Shown piece after piece: positions 1-5,840 of a stretch of 7,242 bases of DNA. A program made the translations under genes and the position numbers. Under the pieces are notes generated by a model that worked only from the letters and a program-made list of their open reading frames with translations, was not told where the DNA came from and searched no databases. Position 1 is the first letter of the stretch, and each line of letters starts with the position of its first letter. Origin of the DNA: an uncultured bacterium (lineage in GTDB: Bacteria; Bacillota; Clostridia; Oscillospirales; Oscillospiraceae); the NCBI GenBank assembly GCA_905215425.1, contig CAJMQD010000043.1:1-7242 (forward strand), given 5' to 3'.

Positions 1-39
1 CGTGTTGACGATGGCGACGAACCGCTCTGAATGCTTCAT
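1..39 (-). CDS. Start of an unidentified gene (first 13 codons, cut by window edge)
   Basis: The ATG at 39-37 opens a frame that stays open to the window edge and reads MKHSERFVAIVNT. A purine-rich ribosome binding site (GAGGGGGA) lies about 7 bases before it and overlaps the stop codon of hflC, leaving only 12 bases between the two genes. This tight spacing argues that it belongs to the kinase-hflK-hflC transcription unit. Thirteen residues are too few to identify a family. The start does not resemble a typical response regulator N-terminus (usually a hydrophobic strand leading into an Asp-Asp pair), but this cannot be settled here. Confidence 0.6.
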   Translation of the reverse strand, partial: MKHSERFVAIVNT

Positions 40-51
40 ATCCCGTCCCCC

Positions 52-933
52 TCAGTCGCCGTCCAGCACATCGAAGGGGGCCTGATCCATCGTGATGATC
101 ATCACCGTATTTTCATCCACGGAGGCCTCCACCGCCGCCAGCTTGCGCAGGAACTTATACAGCTCCGGGTCCTGGGTGTGGGCCTGGGCATAGATCTGGG
201 CCGTCTCCTGCTCTGTCTGGGCATTGATCTGGGCCGCCTGCTCCCGGCCCTCAGCAATGATCTGGGCCGCCTCGGCGTCCGCCTCGCTGGTAATGATCTT
301 GGCGTCCCGCTCACCCTCGGCCAGCAGCTGGTCGATGTACTTCTGCCGTTCGGCCTGCATCTGGGTGAATACGCTCTGCACGTTGGTGGCGGGCAGGCCC
401 AGCCGCTTCAGCCGCAGGTCATGCAACTGAATGCCGTACTGGTCCCGGGCATGGGCGGCCACCTCGGTGCGCATCTGCTCCTCAATCTTGCTAATCTTAA
501 TGTCGTCCTCATTCATCGACACCAAGGAGGACAGGTCATAGCTGCCCATGGTCCCGTTCTTGGAATTGGTGATCAGGTCGCCCAGGTACTTCTCCGCCAA
601 GGCGGTGTCCCCCACGCTGGTGTAATACTTCAGCGGATCGGCAATGCTCCAGATGGCGTAGGTCTGCATAATCACGTTCTTTTTGTCGTGGGTCAGCGTC
701 TCCAGATAGCCGGAGTCCATATACTGCTTTCTCGCGTCATAGATGCTCACATTCTCAAAGGGCCAGGGCAGACGAAAATACATCCCAGCCTGGGTGATCT
801 CCGCCCGAGCCGCGCCGAAGCGGGTGACCACCGCACACCGGCCCTCGTCCACCTTGAACACAAAGCCGAAAAATCCGATGATGGCCGCCACGATCACGGC
901 GAAGCCCCATTTTACGATCCGTTTCTGATTCAT
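52..933 (-). CDS. hflC: HflC, SPFH-domain subunit of the HflK-HflC (FtsH modulator) complex
   Basis: This 293-aa protein matches HflC in layout and length. It has an N-terminal membrane helix (about residues 8-26), then the family signature VDEGRCAVVTRFG (28-40) and a GMYFRLPWPFENV stretch (50-62) starting the SPFH/band 7 domain. The charged helix RQKYIDQLLAEGERDAK (196-212) leads into an Ala/Gln-rich coiled coil, and the C-terminal block is DPELYKFLRKLAAVEAS (255-271) followed by the hydrophobic NTVMIITMDQAPF (275-287). In E. coli, HflC pairs with HflK and the two form a cage around the membrane protease FtsH; that role is known for the family and inferred here. The SPFH domain should lie outside the cytoplasmic membrane. 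The start ATG overlaps the hflK stop (ATGA at 933-930), indicating translational coupling, with a GGAG element about 9 bases upstream. No FtsH gene is in the window. Confidence 0.93.
   Translation of the reverse strand: MNQKRIVKWGFAVIVAAIIGFFGFVFKVDEGRCAVVTRFGAARAEITQAGMYFRLPWPFENVSIYDARKQYMDSGYLETLTHDKKNVIMQTYAIWSIADPLKYYTSVGDTALAEKYLGDLITNSKNGTMGSYDLSSLVSMNEDDIKISKIEEQMRTEVAAHARDQYGIQLHDLRLKRLGLPATNVQSVFTQMQAERQKYIDQLLAEGERDAKIITSEADAEAAQIIAEGREQAAQINAQTEQETAQIYAQAHTQDPELYKFLRKLAAVEASVDENTVMIITMDQAPFDVLDGD
193..291 (-). repeat. 33-bp periodic coding repeat (11-residue hendecad repeat of HflC)
   Basis: The plus-strand word GATCTGGGCCG occurs three times at 193, 226 and 259, exactly 33 bases apart. 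In protein terms these are the AAQI/AAQI/TAQI copies at HflC residues 222, 233 and 244, and a diverged copy AKII at 211 extends the same spacing. An 11-residue period is what a hendecad, near-straight coiled coil needs, and the long helix after the SPFH domain in this family is such a coiled coil. The DNA-level identity could reflect local duplication or constraint plus biased codon use. Confidence 0.75.
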
Positions 934-2687
934 CCCGCTCCGTCCTTTCCCACGCTGCTGTCCGCTTCGCCGGTCTGCGTCTGTCCGGCAAAGCGGTTCA
1001 GAAATCCGCTGTACAGGCTGCTCTGGTCCACACCGGTGCCAATCAAATACTTCTTCCGCCCCGCTATGGTGTTCTGCACCGCATCCAGATAGCGGTCCAG
1101 CTCATAGACCTCCGGGTCCAGCTGATACGCCTCAATGCTGGCGTTATACTCCGTGACCTCCGCGTTGGCGGCGGACACCCGCTCGTCCCGGGTGATCCCG
1201 GCCTGGTTCATCGCCACCTGGCGGTCGGCCTCCGCCTGCTCCTTGGACACCAGGGCCGTCCCCTCCGCCGTCAGGATGGCGGCCTGCTTCTGGATTCTGG
1301 CGCTGACCACGCTCTGGTAAATGTCAGCGATCTCAATGGGGGGATGGATGCTGGCCAGGGTGACCCCCATGACCTCCAGCCCCAGCTCCGCCTGCTGGGC
1401 GTACTCCTTCAGCTGCTCCTCGATCTGGTGGGAGAGGATGCTGCGGTCCTCGCTCATCACAGTATTGATGTCGGTGTCTACCGTCGCGTGCATCACGATC
1501 TCATAGCCCTTGGCGTTCAAAGCCGACTCCGGCGCGGCGTAGTTGGTGAGATAGGCGTGCAGGTCGCTGATGCGGTAGATCACCTTCAGATTGATGGCCA
1601 CCAGCTCCCGTCCGGCCCCCAGCAGCAGCTTCTGCTCCTCCCCCTTGTGGGCCATGGTCCAGAGGTTGTTCTGGTTCTCCACATCCCCCTCGTAGCCCAC
1701 GATCATGGTCTTGGCGTGGCTCACATCATAGACCCTGGCCACCTCGAAGGGCACCGGCAGCTTGAAATGCAGGCCGGGGGCCAGGATATCCTCCTGCTCC
1801 AATCGCCCGAAGCGGTACAGCGCCGCCTGCTGATAGGCCTCCACCTGGACGAAGCAGGTGGATAGCCACAGCACCAGCACCACACCCAGGGCGCAGGTGG
1901 GCAGGGTGGTGCGCAGGAATTTCAGGCTCCACAGAGAGCGCATGGAGATGCCCGTATTCTGCTCCAGCCAGTCCAGCGCGCCGCTGCGCTGGGTGCCCCA
2001 GCGACGGTAGAAGAAGGGCAGCGGAACGTAGAGGTAAAACTCCAGCTCGTTGCCGTGGCGCAGCACCTTCACCGCCACGCTGACCCCCGCCGCTGCGGCC
2101 ACATACAGCCACAGCCCCACGATGCCCCAGTCCACATACTTAGTGACCTGGAACAGGCCGGTAAAGCTCATCACCATATCCAGGAACAGCAGGATGATGG
2201 CCGCCTTGTCAACGACCATCAGGTTGCAGATGCTGTAAGCGTCCTGGATCTGCTTCATCTGCATGGACCACCATTTCTCTACGCAGGCATAGAGGATGAA
2301 GGCCACCACACAGACTACCATGTGGATGGGGGCCGTCATCCCCTGGATCTGGTCGGAGGTTTTAGCGGTGAACATATAAAAGCCCACCACCAGCACCGTC
2401 ACTACCACCAGCAGCATGGTGGCGTTGACGCTGTCTATGGTGTCCTTTTCTCCGTTGCCAGTCTCCTGATCCGCCTGGGGCTGGGCGGCCTTTTTCCTTC
2501 CCAGCTCTCCATAGATGGACAGGGCCGCCATGATCAGGAGCAGCACACTCTGGCAGATCTGCAGCAGGCTGAAATGCAGCGCAGAATAGGTGTTCAGCCC
2601 ACGATTCAGGAACAGGAACAGCAGCCCAGTCCCCATCAGCACAAGGCTGGTCACCAGGTAATCCAGCTGCTTGCTGAATTTACTCAT
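930..2687 (-). CDS. hflK: HflK-type SPFH protein with a polytopic N-terminal membrane domain
   Basis: This is a 585-aa protein whose C-terminal part is HflK-like. The last membrane helix (about 262-280) runs into FVQVEAYQQAALYRFGRLE (279-297) and APGLHFKLPVPFE (303-315). The HflK-type block LLLGAGRELVAINLKVIYRISD is at 354-375, a long helix rich in A, E, Q and R spans about 460-525, and LDPEVYELDRYLDAVQNT (523-540) precedes the end. E. coli HflK is about 420 aa with one membrane helix. Here about 260 extra residues contain six further predicted helices, near 10-28, 38-58, 90-107, 117-136, 157-178 and 185-208. Positive charges in the 59-89 and 209-260 loops place these inside, so seven helices put the SPFH domain outside, as in E. 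coli. The ATG follows GGGGAGGAG by about 7 bases. The gene lies 21 bases after the 180-aa gene and overlaps hflC. The HflK assignment rests on the SPFH region and the hflC neighbour; the function of the extra domain is unknown. Confidence 0.88.
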   Translation of the reverse strand: MSKFSKQLDYLVTSLVLMGTGLLFLFLNRGLNTYSALHFSLLQICQSVLLLIMAALSIYGELGRKKAAQPQADQETGNGEKDTIDSVNATMLLVVVTVLVVGFYMFTAKTSDQIQGMTAPIHMVVCVVAFILYACVEKWWSMQMKQIQDAYSICNLMVVDKAAIILLFLDMVMSFTGLFQVTKYVDWGIVGLWLYVAAAAGVSVAVKVLRHGNELEFYLYVPLPFFYRRWGTQRSGALDWLEQNTGISMRSLWSLKFLRTTLPTCALGVVLVLWLSTCFVQVEAYQQAALYRFGRLEQEDILAPGLHFKLPVPFEVARVYDVSHAKTMIVGYEGDVENQNNLWTMAHKGEEQKLLLGAGRELVAINLKVIYRISDLHAYLTNYAAPESALNAKGYEIVMHATVDTDINTVMSEDRSILSHQIEEQLKEYAQQAELGLEVMGVTLASIHPPIEIADIYQSVVSARIQKQAAILTAEGTALVSKEQAEADRQVAMNQAGITRDERVSAANAEVTEYNASIEAYQLDPEVYELDRYLDAVQNTIAGRKKYLIGTGVDQSSLYSGFLNRFAGQTQTGEADSSVGKDGAG

Positions 2688-2708
2688 GCTTTTCTCCTCC
2701 CCGCCCCG

Positions 2709-3251
2709 TTATCCAGCGTCCAAGCAGGCCTGCCTCAGGGAGCGGCACAGAACCTCCCGGTCCACCTGGGCCCAAAGGGTCCGGTCCGCAGGCTCCGGGC
2801 TGTTCTCCCCCAGGTCATTCTCCTCCCCCCGGGCCGCCTGGACCCACTGGGGGAATTGCTCCAGCGCCGCCGGAGACAGATAGCGCCTCATCAGCTCCTG
2901 GCCGCCGGGCAGGGCCCGGAAGCCCTGATAGACCGCCATGACCGTCCCCGCCGTGTCCGTACTCTCACAGGCCCGGGCGAACCACACGGCGGCCGCGGCA
3001 TCGGCCCCTTCCTCCCCGGGCAGCTTCAGGGCAGAGAGCTCCACCCGCTCCCCCGCCTGCGGCCCGCGGCCCAGAGCCAGCACCGCATAGCCGCGCAGGA
3101 CGCTGTACTGCCGCTGATACCGCTTCCGGTCCATGCCGGGTGCGGCCCGGACCACCGCCCAGGGCTCCCCCGGGACCGCCGTCACGCCGCAGCACGCCAC
3201 AGCCTGCTCCGTCACAAACCCGTTCAGCACTCTGTTGTTCCAATCTTCCAT
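2709..3251 (-). CDS. Unrecognised 180-aa soluble protein between sensor kinase and hflK
   Basis: I do not recognise a family. The frame is open further upstream, but the ATG at 3251 is chosen because AGAGGAGG sits 8 bases before it; the upstream extension would lie inside the kinase gene and reads as low-complexity shadow sequence. The protein begins MEDWNNRVLNGFV and has a Cys-Cys pair at 20-21. No hydrophobic stretch is long enough for a membrane helix and there is no signal peptide, so it is probably cytoplasmic. The middle (about 83-125) looks helical and Ala-rich (ADAAAAVWFARACE, then TVMAVYQGFRALPGG). An acidic, probably flexible stretch (EENDLGENSPEPADR, 143-157) precedes a C-terminal helix. 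It lies 41 bases after the kinase and 21 bases before hflK, so co-transcription is likely. It may connect the kinase to HflK/HflC or FtsH, but that is only a positional inference. Confidence 0.8.
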   Translation of the reverse strand: MEDWNNRVLNGFVTEQAVACCGVTAVPGEPWAVVRAAPGMDRKRYQRQYSVLRGYAVLALGRGPQAGERVELSALKLPGEEGADAAAAVWFARACESTDTAGTVMAVYQGFRALPGGQELMRRYLSPAALEQFPQWVQAARGEENDLGENSPEPADRTLWAQVDREVLCRSLRQACLDAG

Positions 3252-3274
3252 TTTCAGGTCCTCCTCTCTGCCGC

Positions 3275-3288
3275 CGGGCAGCTGCCCG
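3275..3288. promoter_or_regulatory. 14-bp perfect palindrome between kinase and 180-aa gene
   Basis: CGGGCAGCTGCCCG is its own reverse complement and fills part of the 41-base gap after the kinase stop, upstream of the ribosome binding site of the next gene. In RNA it could fold as a 5-bp GC stem with an AGCU loop. No U run follows it, so it is not a normal terminator. It could be a protein binding site, a small RNA hairpin that tunes expression or mRNA stability between genes, or a chance product of high GC. Confidence 0.3.
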
Positions 3289-3292
3289 TTGT

Positions 3293-4711
3293 TTATCCTT
3301 CCTTTTCCGTTACCTGGGGCAGATGGATGGTGATGGCCGTCCCCTGCCCCGGGGTGCTCTCCACCGAGACCTCTCCTCCGCTCTGCTGGACCACCATCTC
3401 CACAAAGCTCAGCCCCAATCCGCTGGAGCTGCGGGTGGAGTAACCCTTCTGCCAGATCATGCTCAGCTGCTCCCGGTCGATACCCACGCCGTTGTCCTTC
3501 ACCTGAAAGCACACCCTGGGGTGGTTCCCTCCCTTCTCCAGGAACACCCGCAGAGCGATCCGTCCCGTCTGTCGGTTCACCGCATAGAAGGAATTTTCGA
3601 TCAGATTCACAATGGCCCGGGAGAAGCGGATCACATTGACCTCGATCTGCGCCAGGGGCGCATCGTTTGTCACACGGACCATCTCCGCGTACTCCGTGAC
3701 GGAGGTGTGCGATAGTATCCCAGTGACAATGTGCTGGGTGGTCACCACCCGCAACTGATTCTCATAGAGGATCTCCGAGATCATCCCGCTCATTCGCTCC
3801 ACATTGGCCTCGATCTTTTCCAGGTATTTGACCTCTCTGCTGTCCCCCCGGCTGTCACAGGACAGCTTTACTACTCCCACCAGAGCCTGGATACTGGTCA
3901 GGGGGGATTTCAGGTCGTGGACCAGGTGGTTCAGCTCCATATAGGTGCGGTTCTCCAGCACCCGCATCCGGGTCTCCATCAGGGCCCGCTCGTTCTGCTG
4001 CTTCTGCTCGCTGATGCGCTGGATGTTGTCCCCGTCCAGCACCAGCATGAGCATCAGCATGGCCACCCCGAAAAATAACAGGCTACAGATGGCTGTCATC
4101 CCCTGTAAAAAGCCCTCTGCCTCCAGGAACCCAGCGGCAATTTTGACGTCCACCGAGGAGTCGCCCCGGCCGATGGGCAGGCCCCGCAGGGCGGGCATCA
4201 CATCCAGAAAATTGATGGAGAAAATCAGAAGCACGAACAGCATGACCTTCTTCCCCGTATTAGTAAAGTCCAGATGGATACGGGAAAAAATGATCAGGAT
4301 GACCACCATGGAGATGGCCGGGGCCCCAAAGTCATAGCGGACCTGATACAGCCGCTCGATGACCATATATACCCCGGGGATGGTCAGACAGACAATCATA
4401 ACAGACAGAGCGGAGTAGCCCTTGATCCGCCAGTCGTTGATGGCCTCCGCCAGAAAAAACGCCCCCAGATAGTGGGGCACTGCCCGGAGGGAGTTCAGAG
4501 CCACCAGCTTCAGGGCCGCCAAGAGAACATAAATCTTCTCATTCTTATAGACCGCCTGCCGGAGGGTGGGATAGATGCCGAAGTTGTCCACCGTCAGAAA
4601 AGCGGGAGCCAGGATCCCCAGCGCCAGTAAAATCACTCCGACCACCAACAACTTCCGGTTCAGCGGTCTGTTCTGCCGCTCCTGTCGGTCGAATACCGTC
4701 TTTGCTTCCAT
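3293..4711 (-). CDS. Polytopic membrane sensor histidine kinase
   Basis: This 472-aa two-component sensor kinase has a charged N-terminus, then six or seven membrane helices between about residues 20 and 226 (clearest near 20-40, 60-78, 99-118, 130-146, 155-171 and 203-225). A coiled-coil linker (about 228-258) follows. The phosphoacceptor helix is NHLVHDLKSPLTS with His265. The ATPase domain has an N box (VNLIENSFYAV, Asn369 and Asn373), DNGVGID (406-412), KGYSTRS (422-428) and GLGLSF (431-436), so all expected catalytic motifs are present. The protein should autophosphorylate on His265 and pass the phosphate to a response regulator, but none is encoded in the window. The sensory input appears to be the membrane region itself, as there is no large extracellular domain. 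The ATG is preceded by AGAGGGGG about 5 bases upstream and lies about 25 bases after the predicted transcription start. It is the first gene of the unit containing hflK and hflC. The specific ligand is unknown. Confidence 0.93.
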   Translation of the reverse strand: MEAKTVFDRQERQNRPLNRKLLVVGVILLALGILAPAFLTVDNFGIYPTLRQAVYKNEKIYVLLAALKLVALNSLRAVPHYLGAFFLAEAINDWRIKGYSALSVMIVCLTIPGVYMVIERLYQVRYDFGAPAISMVVILIIFSRIHLDFTNTGKKVMLFVLLIFSINFLDVMPALRGLPIGRGDSSVDVKIAAGFLEAEGFLQGMTAICSLLFFGVAMLMLMLVLDGDNIQRISEQKQQNERALMETRMRVLENRTYMELNHLVHDLKSPLTSIQALVGVVKLSCDSRGDSREVKYLEKIEANVERMSGMISEILYENQLRVVTTQHIVTGILSHTSVTEYAEMVRVTNDAPLAQIEVNVIRFSRAIVNLIENSFYAVNRQTGRIALRVFLEKGGNHPRVCFQVKDNGVGIDREQLSMIWQKGYSTRSSSGLGLSFVEMVVQQSGGEVSVESTPGQGTAITIHLPQVTEKEG

Positions 4712-4742
4712 CGCCGCCCCCTCTTTTCGCTCTTTTTCCTCT

Positions 4743-4771
4743 ATTTTATCCTATGGGAGAGGCTTTGTCAT
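4743..4771 (-). promoter_or_regulatory. Predicted housekeeping sigma-factor promoter for the kinase-hflKC unit
   Basis: On the minus strand, ATGACA (4771-4766) and TAAAAT (4748-4743) are separated by exactly 17 bases. Each hexamer matches the housekeeping -35 and -10 consensus at five of six positions. Transcription would start near 4736, giving a leader of about 25 bases before the kinase ATG at 4711. The site lies in the AT-richer gap just beyond the terminator of the preceding unit, which is where a promoter is expected. I see no clear operator repeat over it. Confidence 0.75.
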
Positions 4772-4787
4772 CTCTCCGCGCTGATTT

Positions 4788-4830
4788 AAAAACCGCCCCG
4801 CCACTCCTGGGGAATGGCGGGGCGGTTTTT
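4788..4830 (-). terminator. Rho-independent terminator of the M14 enzyme unit
   Basis: The 16 bases AAAAACCGCCCCGCCA (4788-4803) are perfectly complementary to 4815-4830 (TGGCGGGGCGGTTTTT), leaving an 11-base loop. On the minus strand the GC-rich stem is followed by a run of five T and then AAA, a classic intrinsic terminator, 33 bases after the stop of the lipoprotein gene. Because the A and T tracts pair with each other, the structure could also stop transcription on the opposite strand, although no plus-strand gene was found that would need it. Confidence 0.95.
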
Positions 4831-4863
4831 CCCTTTTATCTGCCCCGTGTGCCGGCCGCCCGT

Positions 4864-5811
4864 TTACAGCAGCCCGTAATAGGTCAGCACATACTGCACG
4901 ATCGCCAGCTGGTCGCCAATGCGGCGCTCCAGGGGATAACCCCGGTAGGTCTCCACCGTGATGGTGGGGATCTCCAGATTGGTAGTTACCGTATTATTGA
5001 TACTGCCACCGGGGCCGGGACCATAGAAGTTGAAGCGCTCAGAGCACAGGTCCCCTGTCTCGGTGGCCATCAGCAGGTCCATATACATATCGCTCATCTT
5101 GTCCAGGCTGGTATAGATGAGGGAGCTGCCCAGAAAGTCCCGGTCGGACTTGTTGGCCCGGGCCTCATGCAGGTCGAACAGGAAGATGGGGTCCACCTTG
5201 GCGATATCCTGATAGATGGAGTCGGCCACCCGCTCCGCCATAGTCCCATCGGGGTCGCCGGGGAAGGAGCGGTTCAGGTCCTGCTGCTCCGTCACATAGC
5301 GGGTCCTGGGGTCGGCGCTGGCGCCCCAACGGTTTGCGGGGGCAAGGATGTGCAACTCCCCCGCCTTGATGCCGATCTTCTTTACCAGCTTTCCCGTCAT
5401 CCAGCCGGCGATCTCATCGCCGTGGACGCCGGCCACGATATAGACCGTGGGGCCGTCCTCCTGCCCCTTCAGCACGGTGACTTCATTTTCAATGTCCGTT
5501 CCCTCCCCCAGCAGGTAGGTGCTGACCTGGGTGGGGTAGTCCTGGGTGAAATAATCGCCGAAGTCAGCAGGCACCATGGTGTCCGGATCAAAGTCATAGG
5601 GCGGATCGATCACCACATCGGCGCCGATCTCCGGGCGGGAGATCGCCGGACGGCGGTCATACCCCGTCTCCTGAGAGGATGAGCCATCCTTAGAGGACGC
5701 CGCACCCTGACTGGAGTCGGAGCCCGGATTTGAACTGTCCCCCCCCTGCTTGGCGGAGCAGCCGCACAGCAGCACCGCCGCGCACAGGGCGCCTAACAGC
5801 AAACGCTTCAT
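4864..5811 (-). CDS. Lipoprotein of the M14 succinylglutamate desuccinylase/aspartoacylase type
   Basis: This 315-aa secreted zinc hydrolase is likely tethered to the outer face of the membrane. The N-terminus is a lipoprotein signal, MKRLLLGALCAAVLLCGCS, with Cys18 as the lipidation site. A Ser/Gly-rich linker (about 20-50) follows. The catalytic domain shows GVHGDE (His130 and Glu133, zinc ligands), ANRWG (about 159-163), DLNRSFPG (178-185, substrate-binding Asn/Arg), DLHEA (His215, third zinc ligand) and TVETYR with Glu287 as the probable catalytic acid. AstE/AspA relatives remove acyl groups from N-acyl amino acids, but surface members may instead act on peptides or cell wall fragments, so the substrate is open. 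An in-frame ATG seven codons upstream (5832) lacks a ribosome binding site; the ATG at 5811 has AAGGAGG 8 bases before it and gives a proper signal peptide. The gene is 29 bases after the paralogue upstream and is last in its unit. Confidence 0.88.
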   Translation of the reverse strand: MKRLLLGALCAAVLLCGCSAKQGGDSSNPGSDSSQGAASSKDGSSSQETGYDRRPAISRPEIGADVVIDPPYDFDPDTMVPADFGDYFTQDYPTQVSTYLLGEGTDIENEVTVLKGQEDGPTVYIVAGVHGDEIAGWMTGKLVKKIGIKAGELHILAPANRWGASADPRTRYVTEQQDLNRSFPGDPDGTMAERVADSIYQDIAKVDPIFLFDLHEARANKSDRDFLGSSLIYTSLDKMSDMYMDLLMATETGDLCSERFNFYGPGPGGSINNTVTTNLEIPTITVETYRGYPLERRIGDQLAIVQYVLTYYGLL

Positions 5812-5819
5812 AGTGAGAA

Positions 5820-5826
5820 CCTCCTT
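5820..5826 (-). promoter_or_regulatory. Ribosome binding site deciding the lipoprotein start
   Basis: On the minus strand AAGGAGG lies 8 bases before the ATG at 5811. It falls between that ATG and the alternative in-frame ATG at 5832, so it can only serve the downstream start. This removes seven residues (MSKEVLT) that would otherwise precede the lipoprotein signal peptide. Confidence 0.85.
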
Positions 5827-5840
5827 GCTCATACCCGGTA

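Noticed and set aside
193..291. 33-bp spaced repeats as a possible CRISPR array
   Set aside because: The repeated word is only 11 bases, lies inside the hflC coding frame and is explained by the 11-residue coiled-coil period.
31..1092. Long plus-strand open frame (353 codons) opposite hflC and the end of hflK
   Set aside because: It is antisense to hflC, is rich in His, Leu and Gly as expected from the complement of Ala/Gln/Glu codons, has no ribosome binding site and matches no family; a shadow of GC-rich coding DNA.
3275..3288. Palindrome after the kinase as an intrinsic terminator
   Set aside because: The stem is only 5 bp with a 4-base loop and no T run follows on either strand, so it is listed only as a possible regulatory site.
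2055..3443. Long plus-strand open frame (462 codons) opposite hflK, the 180-aa gene and the kinase end
   Set aside because: It runs across three minus-strand genes and their gaps, has low-complexity His/Gln/Pro/Arg composition and no ribosome binding site; opposite-strand shadow.
3252..3512. Upstream extension of the 180-aa protein to an ATG at 3512
   Set aside because: The extra 87 residues would overlap the kinase ATPase domain out of frame, are low complexity, and the ATG at 3251 has an excellent ribosome binding site.
4702..5682. Plus-strand open frame (326 codons) opposite the M14 lipoprotein
   Set aside because: It passes through the promoter and terminator region and is antisense to a gene with full catalytic motifs; composition is shadow-like.
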